From NCBI GenBank assembly GCA_018266295.1, contig JAFEAQ010000022.1, positions 62,001 through 126,000 of the forward strand: 64,000 nucleotides of DNA, read 5' to 3'. This DNA comes from Bdellovibrionales bacterium. GTDB lineage: Bacteria > Bdellovibrionota > Bdellovibrionia > Bdellovibrionales > Bdellovibrionaceae. The notes beneath the pieces are model-generated. The model was not told where the DNA came from. It did no database searches and worked only from the letters and a program-made list of their open reading frames with translations. Positions within the stretch are counted from its first letter, which is position 1. The number at the start of each line of letters is the position of its first letter. This document shows positions 47,150 through 55,097 of this stretch, piece by piece. The position numbers were made by a program, and so were the translations under genes.

Positions 47150-48058
47150 TTAATGTCCTAAATGTGGACCGCTGATCCAAAGGTTGCATTTCTGCGACGC
47201 CAGCAAATCTTGCGTAACGCTGCCTAATGCAATTCTTTCAAAGGGTCCCGCATGGGATGCTAGTCCAATGAGCCCTACTTTTTCAGCCTTTGCAACTCTC
47301 TCAATAGCGGCACTGGAGCCTGACATAGATTCTTCAACAATGCTCTGCAATTTAATTTTCATTCCTAGTTTTTGTGCTTCTTTGAGCCACTGCTGAATCC
47401 TCTGTTCTGCCCATGCTTTTTGTTCTTCTAAAAAATAATCCGGAACTGGAATGGCGACCCCACTGGCAGACGCTGCACTGTAAGCCGGCAAAGGAAAGTT
47501 GATAATGTGACAAAGAATGAGGTCAGACGCCTTATTTTTGACAAACTTTAAAAACTCGTGAAAGGCTTTCTCCGAGCCTTCTGAGAAGTCTGTAGCAAAA
47601 AGAACTTTTTCGCCTTTCGCAAATAGTGGCTTTTGATGAGTAATGAAGAGAAGCGGCAGGTCCGACGTCTGTAAAAGCTCTTTAGCAAAGCTTCCAAGAA
47701 ATAGATTCCCTAGGGCCGAACGCCCATGAGAAGTTAAAATAATAACTTCATCTTGTCTTTGATGAGCAAGTTTTAAAACTTGCTCGGCCCACTCGGCACG
47801 TTTACCGGAGTGAGATAAAAAGACATCCGAAGGAAGCATCTCGCCCATAGGTAAGGGCTTTAGAAACTCTCGAACTTTTTCCAGCGCTTTTTCTCTGGAG
47901 AGCCGGTCGTCATCATAAATATATGCTGGATGCACATGGGTAAAATCACCGCCTAAAAAATGACGCACGTTTTGCAGCGCCTCAACACTGGGACGAAGTT
48001 GAGTCTCTGTGGGATCGATGGCCCACAATGCGGGGATTGACTGAGTTGTTTTTTCCAT
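47150..48058 (-). CDS. Tandem universal stress protein
   Basis: 302 residues, two UspA domains: first about 1-150 with LTSHGRSALGNLFLGSFAKELL, second from FATDFSEGSEKAF to the end with a variant GLASHAGPFERIALGSVTQDLL. The ATP-binding loop Gly-X2-Gly-X9-Gly-Ser pattern is visible in each. Close relative of the USP encoded at 59835-60821, both with the same second-domain variant (SHxGPxExxxxGSVT). Cytosolic. It lies between the CoA transferase and ATPase genes. Confidence 0.88.
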   Translation of the reverse strand: MEKTTQSIPALWAIDPTETQLRPSVEALQNVRHFLGGDFTHVHPAYIYDDDRLSREKALEKVREFLKPLPMGEMLPSDVFLSHSGKRAEWAEQVLKLAHQRQDEVIILTSHGRSALGNLFLGSFAKELLQTSDLPLLFITHQKPLFAKGEKVLFATDFSEGSEKAFHEFLKFVKNKASDLILCHIINFPLPAYSAASASGVAIPVPDYFLEEQKAWAEQRIQQWLKEAQKLGMKIKLQSIVEESMSGSSAAIERVAKAEKVGLIGLASHAGPFERIALGSVTQDLLASQKCNLWISGPHLGH

Positions 48059-48114
48059 AAGAAGCCTCCTAGATCGCTTTTTTAAAAAAATACTTCAATG
48101 TAACATGCTTTAAT

Positions 48115-49374
48115 TCACAAACTCCGGTACGCCGTCCACAAGTCCTCCCGGTCCTCGGGATGGGCGATCTCGATCAGCGCTTGGGCCCGTTCATGCAATG
48201 TCTTGCCGTAGAGATCCGCAATCCCATATTCAGTCACAATAAATTGAACATGCGCTCTTGTGGTGACAACACCGGCGCCAGGCTTTAAGGACGGCACTAG
48301 TCGCGAACGCCCGTCTTTGGTTCTTGAAGGAAGCGCTATAATGGGTTTTCCACCTTCCGACAGTGCGGCTCCTCTCATAAAATCCATTTGTCCGCCCACA
48401 CCGGAAATAATTTTACTGCCGATGGAATCCGCACAAACCTGGCCTGTTAAATCCACCTCCACCGCTGAATTGATCGCCACTACTTTTTTATTTCTGCAAA
48501 TGACATTGGGATTATTGACATAATCCGATGGCAGCTGAATCACCGAAGGATTGTCATGAATGAAACGGTAGACGCGCTCAGACCCCATAACAAAAGCCGA
48601 AACGGTTTTTCCCGGATGAACGGCTTTGTGGGAGTTTGTAATGACTCCTGATTGGATCAGCGACAAGATACCATCGGACCACATTTCGCTATGAACACCC
48701 AGGTTTTTATGTGATTGCAATTGCGCGAGAACCGCATCAGGGATGGTGCCAATGCCCACTTGCAGACACGCCCCATCCTCAATAAGACTCGCCACATGAC
48801 GACCGATTGTTGTGTCTTCGGCTGTCGCCACGTGAGCTTTAGACTCTGGCAACGGCATATCGACCTCGATATACGCATCGAGCTGATCAATATGAACAAA
48901 ACCATCCCCATGCACCCGCGGCATTTGCTGATTGATTTGGGCAATCAGAATATCCGCACTCTCCACTGCGGCTCTGGCCACATCGACACTGGTACCTAAA
49001 GTGCAGTAGCCATGTTGATCCGGCGGTGATAAATGCAAAAGCGCCACATGAATTGGCCTACGGCGCGAACGAAACAATTGCGGAATCTCAGAAAGAAAAC
49101 ACGGCAGATAGTCGATGCGCTCCCCATCCATGTAAGAACGCATATTGGCCCCGACAAATAGATTGGCGATGCGAAAAGACTTCCGAAACGTCTCGGCCGC
49201 CTGCAAACAAGGACCTTCGGTGTGAAGATGAATGAGCTCCACATCCTCAAGGCGTGGGGCCTCTTCCACCAGAGCCTTTAATAAAACCGAAGGGGTTGCT
49301 GCGGCACCATGAATGAAAACCCTGTGATGAGATTGAATCAAACTTAAAGCTTCATGGGGATAACGACACTTCAT
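48115..49374 (-). CDS. Acetyl-CoA hydrolase/CoA transferase family enzyme
   Basis: 419 residues. Fits the 4-hydroxybutyrate CoA-transferase/acetyl-CoA hydrolase family: GIGTIPDAVLAQL, LGVHSEMWSDG with the catalytic Glu, GQVCADSIGSKIISGVGGQMDF, and the C-terminal YGIADLYGKTLHERA. Exchanges CoA between acyl groups. Start at 49374 is the best match to the family N-terminus; an upstream frame to 49428 overlaps the transporter gene. It is 14 bases behind the NRAMP-like gene in the operon. Confidence 0.9.
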   Translation of the reverse strand: MKCRYPHEALSLIQSHHRVFIHGAAATPSVLLKALVEEAPRLEDVELIHLHTEGPCLQAAETFRKSFRIANLFVGANMRSYMDGERIDYLPCFLSEIPQLFRSRRRPIHVALLHLSPPDQHGYCTLGTSVDVARAAVESADILIAQINQQMPRVHGDGFVHIDQLDAYIEVDMPLPESKAHVATAEDTTIGRHVASLIEDGACLQVGIGTIPDAVLAQLQSHKNLGVHSEMWSDGILSLIQSGVITNSHKAVHPGKTVSAFVMGSERVYRFIHDNPSVIQLPSDYVNNPNVICRNKKVVAINSAVEVDLTGQVCADSIGSKIISGVGGQMDFMRGAALSEGGKPIIALPSRTKDGRSRLVPSLKPGAGVVTTRAHVQFIVTEYGIADLYGKTLHERAQALIEIAHPEDREDLWTAYRSL

Positions 49375-49387
49375 TCTTTTTCCTTTT

Positions 49388-50686
49388 TTATTTTGCCAGG
49401 TAGATCCAAACCATCGCAGCAACCGCAAGGGCCATAAAAAACACCGTGGCCCATCCTAAAAATTTTAATCTCGGCCGGATAGTACTGCTTCCCATGATGT
49501 CCGGCCGAACCGCCATCAGCATCATCACCGCCATAATCGGTACTGAAATCACTCCATTAATAACCGCACTGATATAAAGTGCTTTAATAGGATCCACCGA
49601 GGTAAAACCAAGACCGATGCCGATCAAAGTGGATACCGCAATAATACTATAAAATCTTTTTGCCATTCGTGGATGAAGCTCAAGACTGCGGTTTTCCCAA
49701 TCGAGGGCCTCGGCAATCGCATAAGCTGAAGAGCCTGCCAACACTGGAATTGCCAAGAGCCCCGTGCCGATAATTCCAAGACTGAAAAGAATGAACGTCA
49801 ACTCTCCGGCAACGGGCCGAAGGGCTCGTGCCGCATCGGCCGAAGTTTGAATATCAGTCACGCCCTGCATATGCAAAGCAACAGCCGCTGTCAGAATAAT
49901 GAAATAGGAGATCAAATTAGAAAATCCCATCCCGACATAGGTATCTACTTTAATACGATGAAAGTTCTGAGAAATCTCCGCCGCGGTCCTCGGTGGTTTT
50001 GAATGATGTTCACGCAGATGCCGGTCTTCAACTTCTTGCGCCGCCTGCCAAAAAAACAGATAGGGACTGATTGTCGTCCCAAAAACACCGACGACAAAAG
50101 AAAAATATTCCGCCGACCAAGTCACATTTGGCAAGAGTGTGCGGGTTAAAACCTCCAACCATGGAATACGCACAACAAATAAAGTTGCCGCATAGGCTAG
50201 TAAAGACAATGTCAGCCACTTTAAAAAACGCACATACCGACTGTAAGGAATAAAAACCTGAAGTCCCAGCGAAAGCACCCCAAATCCTGCGGCATACAAG
50301 TGCCCCGAGCCACCAAGAACCAGCTTTGCTGCTTCTCCCATCGCTGAGATATCTGCCGCGATGTTAATCGTATTTGCAAATAGTAAGAGTCCGACGATGC
50401 TGTACAAAACCCATCTTGGATAATGTTGACGGATATTGAAACTCAGCCCCTGCCCCGTCGTGCTGCCGATCCGGGCGCTGACGATTTGAATCCCCACCAT
50501 CAAAGGGAACGTGAACAGAACGGTCCAAAGCATGTTGACGCCAAAGAGCGCTCCAGCTTGAGAGTAGGTCGCAATTCCACTGGGGTCATCGTCAGCCGCA
50601 CCCGTAATAAGACCCGGGCCCAGCTTTTTGAGCAAGGAGTCTTCATAGGAGGCTTTTGAATGCGGCCGACTTTTAAAGTTTATCAA
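49388..50686 (-). CDS. NRAMP-related divalent cation transporter, Mg2+-transporter-like (NRMT type)
   Basis: 432 residues, 11 helices with the LeuT/NRAMP fold. The helix 1 ion motif is GAADDDPSGIATY in place of the manganese/iron-type DPGN, and helix 6 reads GTTISPYLFFWQ instead of the methionine-containing MPHN. Those changes are described for NRAMP-related magnesium transporters, so Mg2+ (or Mn2+ as alternative) is the inferred substrate. Its start overlaps the stop of the alcohol dehydrogenase gene by 4 bases. Confidence 0.85.
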   Translation of the reverse strand: MINFKSRPHSKASYEDSLLKKLGPGLITGAADDDPSGIATYSQAGALFGVNMLWTVLFTFPLMVGIQIVSARIGSTTGQGLSFNIRQHYPRWVLYSIVGLLLFANTINIAADISAMGEAAKLVLGGSGHLYAAGFGVLSLGLQVFIPYSRYVRFLKWLTLSLLAYAATLFVVRIPWLEVLTRTLLPNVTWSAEYFSFVVGVFGTTISPYLFFWQAAQEVEDRHLREHHSKPPRTAAEISQNFHRIKVDTYVGMGFSNLISYFIILTAAVALHMQGVTDIQTSADAARALRPVAGELTFILFSLGIIGTGLLAIPVLAGSSAYAIAEALDWENRSLELHPRMAKRFYSIIAVSTLIGIGLGFTSVDPIKALYISAVINGVISVPIMAVMMLMAVRPDIMGSSTIRPRLKFLGWATVFFMALAVAAMVWIYLAK

Positions 50687-51738
50687 GGAGTAATTGCTAC
50701 CTTTAAAACACCGTCTCTTTGATTTGCGAAGAGATCATAAGCTTTTTCAATATCATCGAGCTTAAACCGATGAGTGACGAGGGGCTTCATATCGACAAAG
50801 CCAGAGGCGACGACATTCATCAAACGGCGCATCCGCTCTTTTCCACCAGGGCATAAAGTGGTCACGACCTTGTGATCCCCGAGTCCTGCCGCAAAAGCAT
50901 CTAGAGGCAGCGTCAGCTTTCCAGAATAGACTCCGAGACTTGACAGCACGCCGCCGGGCTTTAAGACCCGCAAGCAAGACTCGAAAGTTTGCTGTGTTCC
51001 AAGGGCCTCGATGGCCACGTCGACACCGCGGCCGTGGGTCATATCCATGATGATTTTTATGGGGTCTTCATTCTTAAAATTAATCGTGTGAGTGGCACCC
51101 ATTTTTTTGGACATTTCCAAACGTTGATGGACGGCATCGACACCGATAATGGTTGTCGCCCCTTGCAGCCTTGCTCCTGCGGTGGCGCAAAGGCCGATCG
51201 GCCCTTGTGCAAAAACGACGACGGTATCACCGATACGGATATGACCGCTCTCTGCTCCACTGAATCCCGTGCTCATAATATCCGGGCACATAAGGACTTG
51301 TTCATCTGTCAGTCCTTGCGGGACCGATGTGAGATTCGCCATCGCGTTGGGGACGAGAACATATTCCGCCTGACAGCCGTCGATGGTGTTGCCGAACTTC
51401 CATCCGCCAATCGCGTGCCCGCCGCACTGGGATTGATGACCATCTAAGCAAGGACTGCATTGCCCACAGGGAGTGATGGCGCCCACGATCACTCTTTCAC
51501 CGATCTGATATCCGGTCACGGCACTCCCGAGAGCTTCAATGACGCCGACAGGTTCATGACCGATGGTGAGGCCTGGCTTGACGGGGTACTCGCCTTTTAA
51601 AATATGCACATCCGTTCCACAGATGGTCGTTGTCGTCACACGGACTAAGGCATCCGTTGGACCAATTTGGGGAACGGGTTTTTCTTGGATTTCGATTTTT
51701 CCGGGACGGACAAATACGGCCGCTTTCATTGTTTTCAT
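50683..51738 (-). CDS. Zinc-dependent alcohol dehydrogenase
   Basis: 351 residues of the medium-chain zinc ADH family. Catalytic zinc ligands: Cys in TICGTDVHI, His in GHEPVG, and the structural-zinc Cys cluster PCGQCSPCLDGHQSQC. Nucleotide-binding FAQGPIGLCATAGARLQG. Part GGWKFGNTIDGCQAEYV resembles the secondary alcohol (isopropanol) dehydrogenase group, NADP-linked. First gene of an operon of five (ADH, transporter, CoA transferase, USP, ATPase). An FNR-like box is 74 bases before its start. Confidence 0.9.
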   Translation of the reverse strand: MKTMKAAVFVRPGKIEIQEKPVPQIGPTDALVRVTTTTICGTDVHILKGEYPVKPGLTIGHEPVGVIEALGSAVTGYQIGERVIVGAITPCGQCSPCLDGHQSQCGGHAIGGWKFGNTIDGCQAEYVLVPNAMANLTSVPQGLTDEQVLMCPDIMSTGFSGAESGHIRIGDTVVVFAQGPIGLCATAGARLQGATTIIGVDAVHQRLEMSKKMGATHTINFKNEDPIKIIMDMTHGRGVDVAIEALGTQQTFESCLRVLKPGGVLSSLGVYSGKLTLPLDAFAAGLGDHKVVTTLCPGGKERMRRLMNVVASGFVDMKPLVTHRFKLDDIEKAYDLFANQRDGVLKVAITP

Positions 51739-51804
51739 AAACTTAGATCCTCCTTCAATGGCAGTCAGAGTTCTCTCTTCAACTTCCCTTATCCGGGTCT
51801 AAAA

Positions 51805-51981
51805 CTAAAGTTTCATGATAATCAAAAACATGTTTGAGACAGAATGCCTCGGGACATTTTGTCCGGAAGCTTGACGCGCATCCAAACTCCATACAGTGCG
51901 ATCACTAGACCTAATATTTGAATGATCATGTTTGCCGGATTTAAGCGGAGAATGACGTTGTTGCAGGGTTTGCGTTGCCAT
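51805..51981 (-). pseudogene. Small membrane-protein gene, probably frameshifted
   Basis: The ATG at 51981 has AAGGAG correctly spaced, but the frame (MATQTLQQRHS...) gives a 58-residue product that looks non-natural. Shifting frame after the tenth or so codon yields LRLNPANMIIQILGLVIAL and YGVWMRVKLPDKM, a clear hydrophobic helix with a basic end. That suggests a small membrane protein whose gene has suffered a one-base shift, or an error in the sequence. The second frame would end at 51822. Confidence 0.4.
51812..51825 (-). promoter_or_regulatory. FNR-like site in front of the ADH operon
   Basis: On the minus strand the sequence is TTGAT-TATC-ATGAA, one base off the FNR/Anr consensus TTGAT-N4-ATCAA. 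It lies 74 bases upstream of the ADH start codon. A weak -10-like GATAAG follows about 20 bases downstream. It overlaps the end of a doubtful small frame. Binding is inferred from sequence only. Confidence 0.4.
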
Positions 51982-51984
51982 AAG

Positions 51985-52006
51985 CATCTCCTTTTTGAAG
52001 GAGATG
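51985..52006 (-). promoter_or_regulatory. Hairpin covering a ribosome binding site
   Basis: On the minus strand CATCTCCTT-CAAA-AAGGAGATG is a perfect 9-bp stem with a 4-base loop. The 3' arm contains the AAGGAG of the small gene that starts at 51981, so the folded RNA would hide that site. This arrangement is typical of translational control by temperature, a binding protein or an upstream ribosome. Confidence 0.5.
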
Positions 52007-52173
52007 TTACCACAATCAAGTGCTCATGAACTGTGGTAAAACCGCGACTTTCGACAATACTATTGATTATAAACATAGCGATTCTGTACGGGATCTAGAA
52101 CAATCGTGTTCGGGTGAGCATAAGGCGATAGGCGCCGGACGATGTTTAGAAGAAAATCACACAGGGAGCAACG

Positions 52174-52830
52174 TTAGCCACCTGTGAAAACAGCGAGCTG
52201 TGCCGCAAACGCACGCTGGTACGCAGGCCGAGCTTCGGCACGAGCAATGTAATCACAAATTTTCGGAAAGGCCTTCAGCAACCCTGAACTTTCCAAACGG
52301 CGCAGCACCGTGACCATCAAAAGATCACCGGCACTGAAATCACCATCGAGCCACTCCGAATCCCCGAGGAAATCAGAAAGTTCTTTCAAACGCACATTCA
52401 CGCGCTCATCAAGGACTGCCAATCGCTCGCTATACCAAGGTTTGTTACGCTCAAACAGAAAGCAATTACTGCGTTCAACAACAGGCAGCTCCAAAGTATT
52501 CAGCGCTGAGAATACCCACATGATCGCGCGTGCCCGGGCATTGACCTCTTTAGGCAGTAAACCGGGAAGCTTTTCACTGATATACAAAATGATGGCACCA
52601 GACTCGAACAACACCAAATCATCTTGTTTAAAAGCAGGAATTTGCCCAAAAGGCTGAAGCTTGCGATAAGGCGACTGCTTCATTTCTTCAAATGTCAAAA
52701 GCTCCACATTGTACGGCTGCCCTACTTCTTCCAATGCCCATCGAACACGAAAATCTCGGGCAAGGCCACGCCCACGATCCGGAGAACTTTTAAATGCAGT
52801 GATTGTCGGAGTCGAAAAAGCTTGTTTCAT
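52174..52830 (-). CDS. Glutathione S-transferase family protein
   Basis: 218 residues with an N-terminal thioredoxin-like GST domain (VRWALEEVGQPYNVELL, LQPFGQIPAFKQDDLVLFESGAIILYISE, the Pro-Ser/Glu glutathione-binding part) and a helical C-terminal domain (DFSAGDLLMVTVLRRL). The catalytic residue may be Ser or Arg in SSPDRGRG; it is not canonical. Cytosolic. Single gene, divergent from the truncated Tat gene. Confidence 0.88.
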   Translation of the reverse strand: MKQAFSTPTITAFKSSPDRGRGLARDFRVRWALEEVGQPYNVELLTFEEMKQSPYRKLQPFGQIPAFKQDDLVLFESGAIILYISEKLPGLLPKEVNARARAIMWVFSALNTLELPVVERSNCFLFERNKPWYSERLAVLDERVNVRLKELSDFLGDSEWLDGDFSAGDLLMVTVLRRLESSGLLKAFPKICDYIARAEARPAYQRAFAAQLAVFTGG

Positions 52831-52987
52831 CAGTCACCTCTAAGAAAGCAGTATACTGATTGAGTCCCTAGTTCAGTACTTATTTTTGCATTCTCGCAAT
52901 ACCTTTCGTTTTCTTATAAAAAACGCTTTTTCTTCTCATCCATAGATTCCTTCTTCGTGCCTAATAAGCCTTTAGCCGGAGGAACTT

Positions 52988-53104
52988 ATGGAGCCTATTT
53001 TTGACAAACGTCGTGAATTTCTTATTTCAAGCGCCACCCTCGGTGCAGGGCTTTTGCTTCCTAATTTTGCCGTCGCAAAGAACGATAATGAGAAAAACTG
53101 GTAA
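52988..53104 (+). CDS. Orphan twin-arginine signal peptide gene (truncated)
   Basis: A 38-residue frame with a GGAGG ribosome binding site 6 bases before the ATG. It encodes a complete Tat signal, RREFLISSATLGAGLLLPNF, then AVAKNDNEKNW and a stop. This start occurs in Tat-exported proteins such as hemerythrin-domain or dehydrogenase subunits, but the mature domain is missing: 51 bases on, the opposite-strand USP gene ends. Best read as the remaining 5' end of a gene whose body was lost. Confidence 0.65.
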   Translation: MEPIFDKRREFLISSATLGAGLLLPNFAVAKNDNEKNW

Positions 53105-53155
53105 ACTCTCCGATCTTGTCGAAACGCTCGATATTTAACTCTTGAGGCCGCACCT

Positions 53156-54091
53156 TTATGCCTTCTCGACTTCCGAGGAAGGAACGACAACGACGGGCAC
53201 CGGCGAAGATAGAATCATGCCTCTTGTCGAACTGCCAATAAAGTTCTTTAAAAACTTCCGTCTGGAATGAGTGCCCATCACAATAAGATCATAGACACCT
53301 TTGACTTCTTTTGAAACCTGCTCCTCAAGTATCCCGGGTTGTTCTAAAAAAAGGCTGTCCACAGAGAAGAGTTTCCGCCGAAGAGAGCTGACCTTCCGCT
53401 CTAGGCTCTTCTCGTGTTGCTTAATGTTTTTTTTTGAAAAAACTCTTAAAGAGGGTTTAATACCACGAGAAACGAAGGTTTCTCGCAGCTCATGCAGCAT
53501 ATCACCTGCCGAGTAGCAAACCGTAAGATGCCCGCCTAACTTCTGGCCCAACTTGACGGCCAGTTTCTCGGCGGGAACACTGGCTTTGGTTAAATCCGTG
53601 AGGCAGAGAATCTTTAAAGACTCTTCGGGATCTAGTTGGTATTTCAGATTTTGCGCTTCTGGGCCGAAGACAATAACAGGATCGCTCGAGCGTCGTAAGA
53701 TCTCCTCCGAGACGCTTCCAAGAATTGCCTTTTTTAATCCCCGGTTTCCGCGACTGCCGACAACAACAAACTCGTATTCATTTTTTTGCTCCTCTCTTAA
53801 GATGGAAAGAGTGGGATCACCAATTCTAGTGGCAACGTTGGTGTGAAACACGCACCGAGAAAAATGATTTCGCAAGAAGCTTAGAAGTTTATCTTTCTTA
53901 AGCGTCAGTTTTTTCTTTTCAATATAAGGAATTTTGTAAGAATTGATATTGTCGACATAGAGAACCTGCAAATCTGAATTCAGTCGGGACGCAAGTTCTT
54001 CACAGAAATCTCGCAATAACTTCGATCTTGCAAGACCCGACCTAGAGGTATCTAAAAGGTCATCTGCCAATAGAATTGGTTTCAAGGCCAC
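53156..54091 (-). CDS. Tandem universal stress protein
   Basis: 311 residues, two UspA domains. First ends in VVVGSRGNRGLKKAILGSVSEEIL with Gly-X2-Gly-X9-Gly-Ser; second in IVMGTHSRRKFLKNFIGSSTRGMI. Most members bind ATP at this loop. The two domains differ from those at 47150 and 59835, so it is a separate branch (that pair belongs together). Eight bases separate it from the rhodanese gene upstream, so both form one operon. Confidence 0.88.
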   Translation of the reverse strand: MALKPILLADDLLDTSRSGLARSKLLRDFCEELASRLNSDLQVLYVDNINSYKIPYIEKKKLTLKKDKLLSFLRNHFSRCVFHTNVATRIGDPTLSILREEQKNEYEFVVVGSRGNRGLKKAILGSVSEEILRRSSDPVIVFGPEAQNLKYQLDPEESLKILCLTDLTKASVPAEKLAVKLGQKLGGHLTVCYSAGDMLHELRETFVSRGIKPSLRVFSKKNIKQHEKSLERKVSSLRRKLFSVDSLFLEQPGILEEQVSKEVKGVYDLIVMGTHSRRKFLKNFIGSSTRGMILSSPVPVVVVPSSEVEKA

Positions 54092-54099
54092 GAACCCTC

Positions 54100-54414
54100 C
54101 TATTGCAAGACCTTCTTAGCATTCTCAAGGCCTCCGAGATTTTCCAAGTGTTTAAAACCAAGTTCCTGCATGATCGAAACAGCCTGAGTGGACCTCCTGC
54201 CGGAGGCACAATAGACTTTATACTCATCTTCACGGCTGAGCTTTGATACTTCAGTTTTAAAATTGGGATTTTTAACATCTATATTCATGGCCGCCGCCAC
54301 ATGATCTTTGGAATACTCCTCGGGAGTCCGCACATCTAGTATGACAACCTTCGCAAATACAACGGAGCTCAGAGAAGAAAATAAAAACAAAAGAAGTAGA
54401 ATTGCATTACGCAT
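54100..54414 (-). CDS. Exported rhodanese-like protein
   Basis: 104 residues with a signal peptide (LLLLFLFSSLSSVVFA). The rhodanese domain shows VVILDVRTPEEY and the active-site loop with Cys in VYCASGRRS followed by AVSIMQELGFKHLENLGG. Similar to periplasmic PspE (thiosulfate sulfurtransferase). First gene of the rhodanese/USP operon, divergent from the host-attachment gene across a 195-base region containing an FNR-like site. Confidence 0.88.
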   Translation of the reverse strand: MRNAILLLLFLFSSLSSVVFAKVVILDVRTPEEYSKDHVAAAMNIDVKNPNFKTEVSKLSREDEYKVYCASGRRSTQAVSIMQELGFKHLENLGGLENAKKVLQ

Positions 54415-54531
54415 GAAAACTCCTTTTTCTTATAAAAGTTGTATGTTTTATTCTTCACTAAAGATAATTGACTTTTTTTACAAAAGTCATCTTGGCTTTC
54501 AACACGCTTATAAATAGAAAAAAGGCCTCTT

Positions 54532-54545
54532 TTGATTGTAAGCAA
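54532..54545 (+). promoter_or_regulatory. FNR-like site between rhodanese and host-attachment genes
   Basis: TTGAT-TGTA-AGCAA is one base off the FNR consensus. It sits 27 bases before TTAAAT, a -10-like element at 54572-54577, close to the spacing of a class II FNR promoter for the gene at 54610. It could also serve the divergent rhodanese gene. Prediction by eye. Confidence 0.42.
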
Positions 54546-54609
54546 AACCGGCATTTTTTTCTGTCACCTCCTTAAATATTGAAAGATCTTTTAGGGATCG
54601 GAGGACGAT

Positions 54610-55080
54610 ATGCATTGGTTTGTCGTAGCCAGCCAGAAGGAAGTTAGAATCTTTATAAAAACATCGGACCGTAGCAAGATTGAGCTTATTAAAACGGTCA
54701 CGAATCCTCTAGGTACGGTTAAAAAGCGAGACCTCATTCGAAAAGAAGCTGGACGTGGCACCAAATCATTGGGAGGACACCTGGGATCTACACACTATAC
54801 GGAAGGCAAAAGACATGATCCCCATGAAGAGGCTGAGATTCAATTTGCAAAAGAAATTGCCCAGTTTCTTGAAACTGAGCGCTTGAAAAATAGTTTTTCA
54901 TCAATGACCCTCGTTGCTGAACCGCATTTCCTAGGAAAAGTGAAAGCTGAGATGGGCAATAAACTTCAAGAAAGTGTCACTGATTGGATCAAGAAAGACC
55001 TTCAGAAAACACCTCAAAGTGAAATTGCCAATTTTATTTTGCCTAAATCCGAACCAAGCTCTTTTGAGAATTCAATATAA
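54610..55080 (+). CDS. Host attachment-family protein
   Basis: 156 residues of the family annotated as required for attachment to host cells: HWFVVASQKEVRIFI at the N-terminus, EAGRGTKSLGGHLG and HDPHEEAEIQFAKEIAQFL in the middle and MTLVAEPHFLGKVKAEM near the end. No signal peptide or membrane helix, so the family name may mislead; structurally it resembles archaeal release-factor/eRF1-like domains. GGAGG precedes the ATG. Possible promoter controlled from the FNR-like box at 54532. Confidence 0.85.
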   Translation: MHWFVVASQKEVRIFIKTSDRSKIELIKTVTNPLGTVKKRDLIRKEAGRGTKSLGGHLGSTHYTEGKRHDPHEEAEIQFAKEIAQFLETERLKNSFSSMTLVAEPHFLGKVKAEMGNKLQESVTDWIKKDLQKTPQSEIANFILPKSEPSSFENSI

Positions 55081-55097
55081 TACGAAATTTCATACCA

